A stretch of DNA of 64,000 bases, taken from NCBI RefSeq assembly GCF_004027225.2, contig NC_044278.2, positions 60,524,243 through 60,588,242 on the forward strand. The letters are read 5' to 3'. A program made the position numbers and the translations under genes. The notes under the pieces are model-generated. The model saw only the letters and a program-made list of their open reading frames with translations. It ran no database searches and was not told the origin of the DNA. Positions within the stretch are counted from its first letter, which is position 1; each line of letters starts with the position of its first letter. This stretch comes from Strigops habroptila. Its lineage: Eukaryota; Chordata; Aves; Psittaciformes; Psittacidae. Positions 27,201-42,200 of this stretch are shown here, piece by piece.

Positions 27201-30200
27201 TTGTGGCTTTAAGATACACTCCATGATTTTCAAAATGACCTACAGTCTTGCCCTTCTAAAATAATACTGCAGTGTGCACTACTAACTTGCAAAAAAATAT
27301 ACCCTACAGCACAATAATGTCTCATAAAAACTGCAATATTCAGACCCATGAGGAATATTTTGCTACAGTGAAGTACAGAAGACATTATCCTGAACAAGAG
27401 CAGTGCTACCATGTTGGACCTTACATGGTTTAAAACAGAGCAAAAGAGACACCAATCTCTGCTTTCTCTGTCTAGCAGAAGAGAAGAGAAAATTTACTAC
27501 CACCTCTGTACTAAAGCACTATCCCTACAATCTTAATAGTTAAATTTAATTCTATATTCAAGGTTTTTAAAAGCACTTAGTATTTTATCGTTTCTATTCT
27601 ACAGAATATATTACATTAGTATCTTTGTACATTAAGGTTACAAGCACTGAGAAATAGTGACATGACTTTATGTAGTGTGACACATTTTCTAATTTAATGG
27701 TCTCCCAGAGACAGCAATTAAATAAGATTCACATACAGGTAAAGAGTGGATGCTGGGTTAATTAAGGATGAGATTCTACTTGTTGATTATGAAACCCAGG
27801 GAAACTGGCGTGTATCATTTCACAAATATTTTAAATTGTATTTCTACCTTATGTCAATGTAATTGTCTGAAATAGTGCCTTATATAGCTAAGTATTCATA
27901 TCTTCCATTAAGGTCTGTATTTATACTTACATACTTTAAAGACCTTTCTACGGTGATTTGAAGTATTTTGCTCCTATATAGGTACTCACTGAAGAAGTTC
28001 CTTATACTTACCTGTATATTCTGATTTCAATTATGCTCATTAAACATTCCACATTTAACAGTAATAGCCCTATTCAGCAAAGCACATCTCAGCACACGTC
28101 CCACTTAAAACAACTCTTATCTAGCTCCCAAAATTAGTAAGGTCATCTCAGTTTAACCTGTCTAAAAACTATTTATGATACTGAAAGACATATTACATCT
28201 AATTAGAAGGCTAAAGCACATTTTCTTGTAGAACACTGCTCATCTGAAAAAAAAAAAAACCCACAACAGGTGGATGCAATAAAACTTTTGCATTAAAGAA
28301 AACAGATTTTGCAGCTAGAGTATGAGCGCTCCTACTCAAGACATTCTCATTTCCCCTTACACCTAAAATGCACATATTCCAGTTTTACCATACCTTTAGC
28401 CTTCATTAATTACAGAAAATCCATTGACTCTCATACAAGTTTAATACCTGCTTCATGTATGCATAGCACATGGTCTCTGCAACCCTCTTTCCTTCATCAT
28501 AGCAGGCTCTTGGACCTATTGGATTCACATGGCCCCAGTAATCCTCATTTTGAGGGTGAACTTCAGGATCTACGGGAAAAAATATAAAAACTCTTAAATG
28601 ACCTTCTAGCAAAAAGTTGACTTTATATAATAAATCAGTAGATCACTGGTGCTATACAATTCAACAGCTTCTCTCTGAACTATGTATTTAAAAAATAGTA
28701 TGTTTCAACACCATTCCTTTAAAGCATATTCACTAGAAACATGAGAATGACATTTAAAGAAGATAAGGCAAGTAAGATAACTGAATATAAGCAAACAACA
28801 GCCATCACTTGCTTTCCCCAAAAAAGTGTGCAAACAGAGGATTAAATTCAACTCTTCTCTGCAAAAACAGACAATTTCAAGGACACAAATATGACTTTAA
28901 TGTAATTCTGAAGAAATATTACAGGTTATGTAGGCAGCATTTTTTACTGTATTTGGAAAAAATGTAAAGCATTTTCAAGTTTTATGAAACAAGAAAAAAG
29001 GAAAGAAAAATAGAAAAAAAGAAGTACTGCATTTCTTAAAGAATAAAGCAGGGCAATGTACCACAATGTACTTGCTGTATTTCTTCTGGTTTATCCTAAG
29101 CATATGCTGCTTAGAGACATGATTACAGATGAATTCTGGCTGAGAGCCACAGAGCAATGGTAAATGCAGAGAGGTTTTATATGATTATAAAAGCATATAA
29201 CATTCTTAACAGAAGGTGCTCTGATCTGGAAGCCACTTCAGTTTCTGTCTCCTTTCTGGCAAAGGCAGCTCCACGAAGCACGTAGAAACTCTCTATACAA
29301 CACTGCTTTGAGAACTCCTATGGTAACAGCTAACATATTTTCTGACTTTATTTTCTGTCCTTTATTTCTCAGCAAAATTACTTTGCCCTTTTAGCCAGAG
29401 TATAATGTGAGTAGACTCGCTCTGTTACATTGGATTTACTGACACAACAAAGCCTGATAATGGGAATTTCCAGGTTTCCACTTCAGCAGACAGATTGCAG
29501 CAGAGCAACGAGACTCCAAAACTTAGGGTCTTTTTTGCCTGCTGGTCTCCTGTTCCAGAAGGGAGTTTGCTCAATTACAGTGGCATCCTTGGGGATACCA
29601 TTTTATTCTGTGGAGGCTGACCATAGATAATCAAAGGCAAGGAAGGCAGTAGGAATGCTGCACAGGCTCAAGCTGCTTATTTGGTTGGCTGGTCATCTTA
29701 GTGATCTCTTGATTGGGTATTTGCTTTGAATCTTCTTGACTGAAGTTAATCCACCAAAAGTACATTCCTTGAGGTATGTTCTTTGTCCTTTTCCACTTTC
29801 TCCTCACAAAGCTTTGTATCTTGTTACAAAGATGAGGGGTTTTTTTGTTTGCTTGTTTGTTCTTTAAAGCCTGGACTCTCATAACTACTGATGCTGAGCT
29901 GGTGGACTCTGCCTGCATATCTCCATTAATCTTGTAACACTGCTGTTATTAGGCAAGAGTTTACAACAGCAGGAAGTTTCTCTAGTAGGCACACGGTCTG
30001 TTACACACCCCAAGGAAGTACTTCAGATTCCTCCTGCACCCAGCTAGCAGTTCTATCAGTCATTTTCTCACTACTTCATGTCTTACTAACAGTAAAAGAT
30101 GGAAAGATATGGCAGTATTGCTGAATATTACATTTTAAGAGACACCACAAGAGCCTGGATGCACAATCACTATTTTCTTGGCTTGGAGGTTATGTCCTTA

Positions 30201-33200
30201 TCTCTTTACACACCAGAGTGATTGCTAAATTGTAACAATACAGTTCATAAATGAATGGAGGATGCAGATTTATTAGTGAAATTATCTTTCTTCAAAGGTT
30301 TTAATTATGGCATTCAGATTTTAATTAAGAGTTCAACACTCAAAATCCCCCACAAGCCCTCTGGAAATAACAGACATAAACTAAGACATAGGAAAGTTAC
30401 AGACAACAGTCCAAGTCTACTTCCACCACTCTGACTAGAGATTTAAGTACTAATGCCTACATTTTAAACTGTGAGAAGCACACCTGATAAAGAAATCGAG
30501 CTAAGACAGTGATGAAAATCTATCATTCTATCATCTGACAAACTGTTTGTAAATACCCTTTTAAACAGTCACATTTCAGGAGCTCTAAACACTGTTTTAG
30601 CCTTCTTACCTCCATATACCTCTGATGTAGAGGCCAGCAGCAGCCGTGCTCCAACACGTTTAGCTAACCCTAAATTTTGGGCAATAGGGAAAGAACAACA
30701 TAATTAGAACAAGTGCAGGAATCTTGCAGTCATGTTAACTGCTTTAGTGTAATCCCCTTTTACATCTTTTTAAAGAGAATTTTATTTCTCTCACTAGATA
30801 AATCTACTTGTAAATCACATCCATAGCTCCACTCCAAAGCTAGAAAACTTGAGAAACAGCAGAGCAGCACCCAGAATGAGATGTGTGTACTTCTGGGATG
30901 AAAAGTTACAGTGAACCAAGATCCAAGAACTGAATATATTAAACCCTAAATAAAGGCCAAGGAAGCATAAATCACTGCAGTTAGGAAATCAGGATCTTAA
31001 AAACACCACAATATATTATGCTAACCAAAACTTAAACTACATAAAGAAAATTATACAGAATAACATGTTATAGGACAAAAATCAATCATTTTCCCTTTTT
31101 TATGCCTCTTTAAACTGCCTGGATAATCCTACCCATCACTCGAGATTATTCTGCACTCCATTTCTGGCCTTCAAGTTGGCATGGTCAATCAAAGAAATCT
31201 CTCACCTATGCTGTACAAACTGTCTGGTACCTCGATGGCTTCTAACTCACTTAATTCTCTGAACTGTACTCACTAGAGTACCACTCAAATGAGAAACTCA
31301 GCTGACCTAATGCTCAGGTGGTTTTTTTGCCTCATAACAACTCTTAGGATCACTGACAGCCAGTTCAAGCTTCAGGATATGCCAAATGGAGCAAAGATAG
31401 GAGGAAAAAGTAGTGAAGGCTTGAGGAATTCTTTTCACAGGCCCATTCTCAGCATCCAAACAAACAGACAAAGCTGAAAATGTTGTCTTGGATTTACCTA
31501 GCACGAAGCTAGACATTTAACATTCTTGCAGAACTTGCTAGCCAAGGCATGCACAAGAAGGTGCAGTACTCTTGATGTTCAGAGTTTACAGAGCCAGTGA
31601 TGTTCTACCTCGTTCAATGTTTGCTGTGGTGGACAGAAACAGTCACTCATGGCAAATGTGGGAATGTTCCACTTTAGCAAAGTGAGAAGTGCTGTCAAGG
31701 ACAGAACTTTGCTATAAAAATCCCACGCTTTTACTTGTTCCTATGACTTCTATAATTACTGCACACTCCATAGGCAAGTTACAGGCATGAAGTTCTTTTG
31801 CTTTGACAGCCAAGCTTGCATGCTGTCAGAGTTCATCTGCAGATATATTTAAAGTACAAAAATCTTCAAAGAGGGACACCCCTTGCCTTATTTTTCTTAA
31901 GGAAACAACTTTTAAAATGTACAACTCATCTGCTCCATCCTCCCCTCTCCCCAGTAACTCTGTCCAGGTTATATTAATGTCTAGCCAAGTTAAGTAGGAA
32001 AACAAGATTTCCACTTACCCAACATGTTTAATGTCCCAATAGTGTTCGTCTTCAATGTTTTTATAGGATTATACATATAATTTGGAGGAGAAGCAGGAGA
32101 TGCTAGATGATAGATTTGGTCCACTACAGAAAACCACGGAGGGGGGGAGGGGAGAAGAAAGCATTATTATTTTCCCATGTAATATATTAAATGAGAAAGT
32201 ATTACAATCAAGAAACAAGTACTTCCTTCTGCATTTCCTAGCATTAGAACTCAGAACTTCCTGAATGCTACCTATGGATGTAACATGAATCAAAGGCAGC
32301 CAGAATTACTAAAAAATGCCTATAAGATCAAATGAAAGACAGTGATGCTTAAGAAAAAGAATAAACCCCCTACACCGAGGTCATCCAAGAAAATTAGTGA
32401 AAAGGTCAGGTAAGAATTAGAATGACAGGATGGAAGAAAGGGAAAGTAATTCCTTCTTTGTGTTACAAAGGAAAGTTTGTTTTTTTAAGAAGACTTGGCA
32501 CCAAAACCTGAAAGAACCTGGAAAAGTCAAGGCTAGCTGCTATTCTGACAGAAGACAATATTGCATGGCATAAGGCTGTCTTGCCCTAGAACAGAACACC
32601 ATTGTTCAAATGGTACACTCAAACAAACATTTTCTGAGGTGTTTTATAAGTAACAAGCAGTCACAAGTGACAGCAATGACAGCCCCCTGTTGGGTGTTGT
32701 GACAGCCTCACACAGCAAGTGCTGGAGGAAGCAAGCTCCCAGTTCAGGCTCAATCCAAAGCCCTGCCTGCATTGCTAATGCAACTGAAACTTTAAAGAGT
32801 TTGTCTGCAACATGAAGATAGTTAATTGTACTGTGTGACATGGAATAGTTTCTCCTTACTTTGGTCACTGTTGACATTGTAGGCTCAAGCAATGAATAAA
32901 ATCTAATCACATTATTTTACAGGATTTCTTGTGTTGCGGGATTAATGCAAAGATGTAGCACAGGGTACAGTTTAATTTGGCTGTTGAACTCTGACATGCC
33001 TCCTACAGATAAGCCGTGAATATATGACTGCCTCATGTTATGCCTCTGAACATGAGAATCCCCTTCTCATAGCATGGTACTGTCAAGAAGCCAAAGAAAA
33101 GGGGTAGACTGGAAGCTGACAAAAAGAAATGTTCAGAGAAGCTGCTGACTGCTGCTTGCAGGTAACAGGTAATTCAAGCACAGTGGCTCAGAAAAATGAA

Positions 33201-36200
33201 CAAAGCAATAGCTGAAGTCACCTGCAGCCAACTCAGAGTTGAACTCTGACCTGAGCTTTATGCTGTTTCTTTCTACCTATTCCTTCACAACCCTTTCTAA
33301 ATCTCATTTTCAACCATTCCATTGGTGGAATTTTTGCAGCGTGAAAGATGTCACCTCAGAAGCATTGTGGTCTGTCAGTAATTTGCTGCCCAAACCTAGT
33401 CTGTCAAAGCCAAATGAACCCTTCCCTGCCTCTCTCTCCATCCACTTGATTTTTGTTGGGTTTTAAGTATCTGCTGAATTTTTACACACAGCAGGTCCCT
33501 TAATGGCAGATGGCATACGCACAAAAACTATCTTTCCTTTTGTTGAATACAGCTAGGCCTGTGATTATCCAAGTGGTGGTATAATTATATAGCTAGAAAC
33601 AAAGGCAAACAAAATACAAAACACCAAAGGTTCCTTATAACCTTCAAATTAATTAATTTATTTATTTTTAAATAAGAAGCTAAGTGTAATGGAGAGTGCT
33701 CAAAAAAAAGAAAGCAAAAACACAAAGAGAAAGCACTCTCCTCCTCTTAGTCCTTCTTCCTCCTTTTGTTTCCCAGCTGGCAATTGCTTTTAAATGAAGC
33801 CAAGAGAAGGAGCTGAGGAAAGAAGGTGGTTTTTCCTTGCCTGTAGCAAGAGCTACAAGCCTGTAGCAAGAGCAAGAGCTTTGCGGTTTGCCTCAACGTA
33901 CTTTTTCTCATATGCACAAGGGCAAAAATGGACCCCTGCGCTAAAAGGTTCAGCCAGAGCATAACTACCAGATAGATGGAAGATGGGGCATTTGCCAAGT
34001 GTCAGATAGCCATCTTCTGGGCCAAAAGGACACGGAGCCAGGCAGCTCCAGGACCTTACCCTCTTGCCCAGGCAAGATCATTAGGGTATCAAACCTTAGA
34101 CCGATTAAAAGCATAACTGGTTTTCCAAAATATTTAGAGAACGTTGGACATTTCAGAAGGGTGAGAAGACAGGCTTCTACCCCAGACTGGTCACATTTGA
34201 GCCAACAAGCTGAGGATGTCAAAAGAAATACAATTGTTTCTACTTCCATCTTCCCTCTTTAAACTGTCAGGTCTAAAAAAACGTTTATTTTTTTGTATCA
34301 ATATTTCAGAGGGCCAACCAGAAATGCCAGACAAAGCCATCTACCTTGTCTGGCTGACAACCTTGTGTGCAATTAGTTGAAAATAACTGTACAAAAGGTT
34401 GTGCAAAGCTTTACGCAGATAGGTAAGGACCATAAAAGAACAAATGATAACAAAATTCTGCAAGTTTTATATGTAATGCATATTAGGGGCTAGAACGCCG
34501 TAAGCCACTGTGAATGCAGCAGCAAGAAGTAGTTTATCAAGCACAGGATAGTAGACTAGTGATAAAATAAAGAAATATTAAATAATTCTTTCAGGTTACA
34601 ATTTTGCTGAAAGGAGAAAAGTAGTAATTAATTTCAAAATAGCACAGACATGGCATGATCATTCAAGCCATCAGGAAATCTACAATCAACATAAACAAAG
34701 TTTTAGTAACATGTTGCAGGATCAACAGCAACTAAAATTTGTCAGTTGTATCCTTTTCTATGTGCAAGGCTAAAAAAAAAACCTGACCAAGAAAACCCCC
34801 AAACCCAAAACCCCCTGTAATTGAATGTGTAATACCTAAATCCAGACACAAATGTTAGGTCTTGTGTTTTCCTTAAGGCTAAAAAAATATGATCAATATA
34901 ACAACTCACTTTTACAAAACATGCAATAAAACTACCTTCCTTTGTGCCATTCATCTCTGTTTTTCAGCCGTATCACTGCATGGGTTCTGCATGCTTCCTA
35001 AATGAATAATATGGACAGAGTCTATCACCTTTCCTACGACAGGAAATAACATTCCTTTCTGTGAAGGACTGACCTTCATCTGCCTTTAACATGTGTCATG
35101 GTACCAGAAAGGACTAAACGGGTCACTAAGTCCACTAAGCACCTGCATCCATCACTGTACTTACTAGTCAGGAAGTACTAAGCTGCAAAGCTTTGATCAG
35201 AAGCATATAAACAAGTTTCTACAGCTTAAAAATATGGACTTTTCTTGTGCAGAACAGCTATGCCAATTCCATTACTGTAGGTCAGGCCAGAGAAGCTGAC
35301 ACAGTGAAGTGAGACATTTCTATTGCACTGAACTAAAAGAGACTACAAATTCAAATTAATTTCCTTATGTTAAAAACATTGCCTGTAACTTAAGGCAAAC
35401 TAGGAAAAAATTTATGAAGGTTTACCATATTGCTTGTACTGGAGCAGATTTGGAGAGCTTCAGCAGAAACGCAGGCACCACTGCACTTGGCTCCAGAAAA
35501 ACAAAATTAAGTAGCATATTTTCTGCCTTGCCATGACTTTCCCTAATTGTACAGTTTAAATCCTTCAAGTTGAATGTATCAAGTATCTGGCAAAGTGAAT
35601 GAAGACTAGGGGGATAAAAATCTGAGATGGAAATACCGAAGCAAAGGAAAAGCAATGTATTGAAGGCACTCACAAAAATTAGAAGCTGTATTTGCATGTG
35701 CCTTAAGTTACCTGTGAAATTACTTGGCAACTGAACAATTCTGGGATAGTGAAAAACAGTGTTTAGTAAAATGTTATAATTTTTACTTCTGGAAGGCTGT
35801 TATACACAAGAAGGCTATAGCCTATTATTTTGACAATTTCGTGAGACTGTTGGTTTTAGCCTTAAAGTCAACTCAGACCCAAAGCCAGAAAAATCCTTAA
35901 GAATAAAAACATTTTCAGACCCAGTCAAGCCAACGATCTATTAAAAGTTCTATAAATAATGTTATTTCATATACGTACATGCCCGTTACTAAAAACTTCA
36001 TACCTTCTGAAAACTCTAAAAGCCCGTCTCCTTGTCGCTATGCATGCCACGTGCTCACTGCACTTCTCTCAATTTGCAAAATATGTTTTTATTCTACCAT
36101 TTTGTAAACTTTTCAGTGAAAGTCAGGAAAGCCTAAACTACCTTTGCATTCACAACAGCCACTGGAAATAGAGCCGACATTTAAGAAATGTTTTGCCAGA

Positions 36201-39200
36201 AAATGGACTGCTGGTATTAATAAAGAAAAACAAAAACCAAGACCAAAACCAGCTTTAACTGATCTTCACATCAATTATTACAATTAATCTCAAGACACAA
36301 GTGATGGAAGAGTTCAACCTTACCTACCACTTACAAACACTTCTTTCACTTCATGTTACATCAGTTCAGCAGTGTACTTGCTTTTGTTTTAACAAGTAAG
36401 TTTTGAGCATCAGAATGGAACTCTTCTTCACCACTCTGTCCAAAAAGAAATTACCTATTTTGCCTTCAGCTGCCACTGACTGCAATTTTAGAAGTACTGT
36501 ACTGATATTTTACCAAGAGCTCCTGTTTAAGAAGTAAAATGTTTGAGGCCGTCAACAAAATTCCCACTCTGCAACTGTGCTCCTTTGGTTCAAAACCAAA
36601 GTGGGCAGTGTAATCTAATTAAGTTGGAAAGAAAAAAGAGACTCTCTAGAGTGAAGCCTTCTCTCTAAAATCATAATCCTTGAGGACTACAATGAACATC
36701 TTTCCAAGGGAAGAAAATCTTTAAGCTACATTTTTTATACAATGACAAAAGCATTCAGAATATATTGTGCATTTGTGATTAGGGAAATTAAATCGGTACA
36801 ACTGAGCCAACTGTTTCCTCTGTTGATTGGAAATCTGTGGCATCTTCAGGCCTGGTTTTGTTTCAAATTTGTGAAAGGAGTGGGAAAAATAAAGAAAAAA
36901 AGAAAAAAGAAACACAAAGGCTTAAATGTCTTCATGTGAATTGCAAAACAGTCCTGAGGAGGGCATCTTTCAGATGCAAGAGATGGCTGGACGTAAAGAG
37001 AATGGGCATATATCACCTTATAAAAGATTGTTCTAAGGCTTCCAAAGGTTGCTGAGGTAGTAGAAAGAAGGACAGTGGCCATGCATACCTATCTGATATT
37101 TTCTTTCAGTTTGTTCCAACTGCTGTAGCTATTGTAGACAAGGTGTGTATAGTATGATACCTAATTGCAGTTGATAACCAGACCTGAAGACTGACAGGTA
37201 TTACATGCTTTTTAGGAGTCCAGTTTGCGGTATGACTGCCATCATGTGACATCACCTTGAAACTGTCTTTTGTGTGGGGGGTTTTTGGATGGTTTGGTGG
37301 GGTGTAGAGTTTTTTTTAGTTGTTTTCTTTTTCAGAGGGTGAATGGGGGGGTGTTGGTGTTTTTCTTTAGGCTTTTTTTTGGGGGGGGGGTGGTGGTGTT
37401 GGGGTTTTTTGTTTGGTGGGTTTTTTTGTTTGTTTTTTGGTGGGTTTTTTTTTTTTTTTTTTTTTTTACACACATATTCAAACATGAACATATTTCACAG
37501 TAGAAATTCAGAATTTGGTGGCTTTAAAATTTCAGTTGCAATTCTACCTATTACCCTGAACCAAGGCAAATCACATTAACACCAGATCAAGTATTCAATC
37601 TCATTTGTTCTCCAACTAGCATCTTTTGTGTCTTTATACCATGGTTTGCAGGAACACGAGCCACAGTGCTCTGAAGTAGCCATCTTAGGGAGCTTGTAAT
37701 CTTGAATGTAGAGAATGGGGCAGAAAATAAGGAAAGGTAGATTTCTATACTTTTTCGTTGATAATACAGAGAAGGGTAATAAAAGGTTCTTTTATACACC
37801 ACTCTTCAGAAAATTGTCTTCCTATACCAAAAAACCACACCCCATTTATTAGTGGATAAAACCTTAACATAAGGGCTAGGCCAAAATTAAAATGTCTTTA
37901 AAAATCCCAAGTACTTTAAAAACACAGAACTCAACCACAATAGAAAAAAGGGTTAATACAACTATCATGCAAACTATTTTTCCCCCCCTCATTATTTTCT
38001 GTCTTTCAAGATTCCTAAACTACTTGCATTCCACTAAAGAATTCGGGACCTTTGTTTTTCTGCTTGAAAAAGCTTAAGTGAAAGCTATGTTCTTGTGCAT
38101 TTTCTACTGACATCATCTACAAATGCTGAAGTAAAGAAAATCCTAGTGGAGGAGGAGAAAGTCATTCAGCACTATAGTTAACTACACTTCTCACAGGGCT
38201 AAGAAACGTGTGCTTAGGTGATTTATTACTGTCTCTGGCCAATCTAGATTAAGATCCAAGAATGCTGAGTGCCATTTCATGTAATGGATCAAAGATAATG
38301 ACTCAGATAAGGCAGATTGTGCGTAGGCATCACTGTGAAGCTAAAAAGAAAAATGCATCAAGAGATTTAGTGAAAGCTATGCGTCTTGAGACTAAACTCA
38401 CTTTCCACATCAAAAGTGCAAGCACTGTTCTTTCTAGATCAGAAATGAAGTCTCTCACAAATAAAAGCACCAATTACTCTCTCTGGAATTCAAAGTGTCA
38501 AACAATCCTGTATGACCTTGTTTAAACAGGACAGAAAATAAACAGGAATTCTTTACATACAAACCTTCTTTTGTCATGAGTTCACAGTCATTCCAGCTTC
38601 TATTTACAAGTAAAAAGGAGAAACTGGGACTAAGAAGCATTGATGCATATGCCAACTTCTTAATCTGTTACAATAGCTACACCTCATTGCCTCATCTTCC
38701 CCGCCCCACTTGGACTATAAACTCTGCAACAAAATGAAGTTTTATCATGTTCCTACACTAGTATATCAGAGTTAATTTTAACATTTAGCTGTGCCAACTT
38801 TAATTTACGCTGTTGGAGGATGAGAAGCCATTCAATAAAGTACCCACTGAATAACATGTTATAAATTGTTGTCAGTATAAAATGGGGAAGTGGTGTCTTA
38901 ATTACACGGCACATGGGAGAGGTAGCTGAAGGATGTCAGAATTCCCATTCATTAGTGCCTAATAACTGGGCAACAGTATCAGCAATGATGATAATTCCCT
39001 GAGAAGGTCCCAAGTGTAATCAGTCAGAAAGAAGGTAACACGGGAAAGATTATGCAAGCTGACAAAATGAACTGGCTGAGGTATAAGCTACCAGCACCTG
39101 GAGTCAATTAATAAGATCCTAGCCCCATTATGCTGTCAGTGGAGGCACAAGTCTGAAGTAAAATAACAGGCAATAACTGAACCAGTGCACTGTCAGAGCA

Positions 39201-42200
39201 GAGAAGGAGCATGTGTTTGCAGGACTGTTTCAGTACTGTTGTCAGCGATTCATCACAAGCACTATAATACCAGAGATGCAATTGCTAGAGGTTTTCTCTG
39301 TGAAATTCCACCCATATAGAATTCAGAAAGAATTAAAAAAGAATAAATAAATAAATAAACCCCCAGATACTTTTTTGTTTGTTTGTTTAAAAAAATGAAA
39401 CATCTACATTGCTCCAAAGTTTTAAAGGGATGGAGCAAAGCCACCAGAACCCCAGTGTAATTTGAGTAACATTTTTATTGATTCACTATATACTTACATA
39501 CTCTCAAGGAAGTCTATAAATGCATGTCGCTCGCAAATGCAACTATATTATGTTGTCTTACAATTTGGCATAATAGTTTGAGTTACTTCTCTTGTTTTGA
39601 AGAAAGACATTAATTTTTCTTTTAGTGTGGGGTTTTTCTAGTTGGTTGTTTTGTTGAAAACTGGGAAAATTCAGTGCTGCCATTTTCCTATTCTATAGGC
39701 TGTGCAATGCCTGTACCTAAAGTAAGAGCAATGTTTTCCAGAGAAGACACTTAAGGCAACTAAGAAAAGTGAGCTGATTTGCCTTCTGATAGAGCTGAGT
39801 CTCCTCTCAACTGACCACACACAGTTGCAGCCCTGAATTAAATTTCTCAGCTCATGATGTATCCAGACCACAGACTGTGTGTATAAGCCTGTGCAGGCAC
39901 ACAGGGACATGGGACAATAGATGGGATAGACAGACTGACTCATTGCCATCTTGCCTTCTCAGAGTCAGTCACATTAGGAAGTTTTTCAGATTTCCTTCCT
40001 CCTGTCCACTCAGAGGAAGAACTTATTTCAAAGACGAAAGTGCTCTGAATCTCTCACTCCACACTGGTTACAGAAAATAGGCTAACAAACCTAAAGCATA
40101 TAGGTATTAGATTGATCAATCCCAAAGTCAGTACATAAATTTCATTTCTTTATAGACATACATACTTAGGAGGATAAAGCACAACGAAGTGCAGATACCA
40201 AACAGAGACTACTCACCCTCAATGTACAGGGGCTCAACAACATCATGATTTATCAGTTCGAAGTTCTCATGACCAATCCAGTGCTCCACATTTCTTTTCC
40301 TGCCCGTAAAGAAGTTGTCCACAACTGTAACCTCATGGCCATCCATCATTAGTTTGTCAGTAAGATGAGAACCCACAAACCCTGCTCCTCCAGTTATCTG
40401 CGTTAGGACAGTTGGTATAAATTTCTTTTTCTTTTTACAGAAACACCAGACAAAGTCTACAAACATGAAGACAGAAGAACAGTAGCTTTCAGATCTTTGC
40501 TTACTTCAGGGGAAACAACTCCATTTCCATGCTTATTTTTTTTCCTGATATTTACAGCATTTAAAATTTCAAGAGACATGCTTGACATGTTTCATCACTG
40601 TCGGGCTAGTTCAGCTGACCATTCACTTAAAAAAAAAATATATATCTCTTTTTTCAGATTAGATTATTTTCCTTTTTTCCTACAAATTGGATTGTGCCCT
40701 TTTGTGCAGCATCAAGGCCTAAAAAGACCCAAAAAGGTAAGAGGAGAATTTTCTGTAATCCCTATTTCTCAGAAAAAAGACGATAGAATGCCACATTATT
40801 TTCATGTAAGATGATTTATATCAGACATGTCAAATCCAGCTTTTATCTGGTTTAAATGGAAGAACGTTGGGTGTTCCAAATGCTACAAATTCTTTCACCC
40901 TTCAGAGAAAGATGAAAGGAAGGATATTCTTTGAAGACCTCTCATTTGAGATATCTGCTAAAACCAAAATTACTCTTTTTGTGCTTTAATGCATCCATAT
41001 CCCATGTCATTCTGGCCTGAAGTGGTCAGGCAGTTGGTCTAGATGATCGTAGTAGGTCCTCTCTAACTGAAAATATTCTATTCTATACCATTAGCTCTGC
41101 TATCCAGCATTTGCCTGTCTTGGAGCTTTAGGATGTTTTACTGCAAAGAAATTAGCAGAAATATTTAAAACCTTGTACTCTTGTTCCATTGAGATGTAGA
41201 AGCAGCAAAGGAGTTCATTATGTTTTTCCCTTTCTGCACCTCAGACTTTAACAGCAAACTAAAAAAAAAAAATAATCACTAACTCTGTATTGAAGCAGTC
41301 ACCACAGTAAGTAGAACTGCAAGTTGTGCGACACATCCAGACATATTCATGGAAGCAATTATTCTCTCTGCATTTCATAAGCTGTTTTCAAGAACACAGA
41401 CATGACAGATCACCACTCTCAAAGAATAAATGGACTTGTAAAAGCCCCGTGTGGCATCAGTTATATTACATGACTGCATGATCAAATTCACATTTTGAAA
41501 GCAATTCAGCTGTTGATCTCCATTCCTCAACTCCAGTGACAACTAACCAAGCAACAAAAGGATGTGGCATTATTGTCCGGCAGGAATGGATGGTGTGCTA
41601 CAATGACAGAGTGCTGTGTGGAAAAGGATGTAGATACTTGCAGATGCACTTTGGGCTAGTCAAACCCTAAACATTTATCCTGTCCACTCCTCCATCATCT
41701 ACTATTGAAAAAAGTCAGATTAGTAGATTTATTAAAAAAAAAAAAAAAAAAGGACAAAAAAAAAAAAAAAACCCAAAACAAAAAACCCCACAAAAACAAA
41801 ACCAACCAAACCCAGGAAAGACACAAAGTCAAAGAGAAAGCTATCAAAAACTGGAAAAAAAAAAAAAAAAAGAGAAAACTATATCTGTTTTCTTCTGTAA
41901 AAACTTGAATGCCCACTTCTTTTATTCTCACACTTGCTTTTCTTATTAAAAATTCAGGGCCACCACTGTGTCAAAGACATTTTAAGTACCAGTCAATAAA
42001 AGAATCATTTAGTTGGTCTATTTAGTATTCTTCTGGGTTTGTCAGGGCTTCCTTACAGCAGATTCAATATGTGATTCAATTCCTTGACAAACCTGAAGGA
42101 GAAAAAGGATTTAGGAGAAGCTCTCTTTGAAAGACAGAAAGAATCTCAAGGCTCTTACTACCCTGGAACAGAAAGGAGGGAAGAACAGGTTACTGACAGA

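Larger units (their letters stand above)
18448..28447 (-). other. UXS1: UXS1 10-kb intron, largest complete intron in the window
   Basis: Donor GTATTA at 28447 and acceptor CTACAG at 18448. It contains a coding-like fragment (18470-19130), a 28-bp period duplication (19817-19869), a short (GT)6 at 19645-19657, a CR1 tail at 26610-26694 and an A21 run at 26716-26736. The rest, roughly 20000-26500, shows only scattered short open frames with no recognisable similarity. Confidence 0.8.

Noticed and set aside
37252..37579. Frames rich in Phe/Gly (plus) or Lys/Pro (minus)
   Set aside because: Direct products of the G/T low-complexity tract, not genes.
41695..41931. Poly-Lys and poly-Phe frames
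   Set aside because: Produced by the A-rich tract at 41734-41871.
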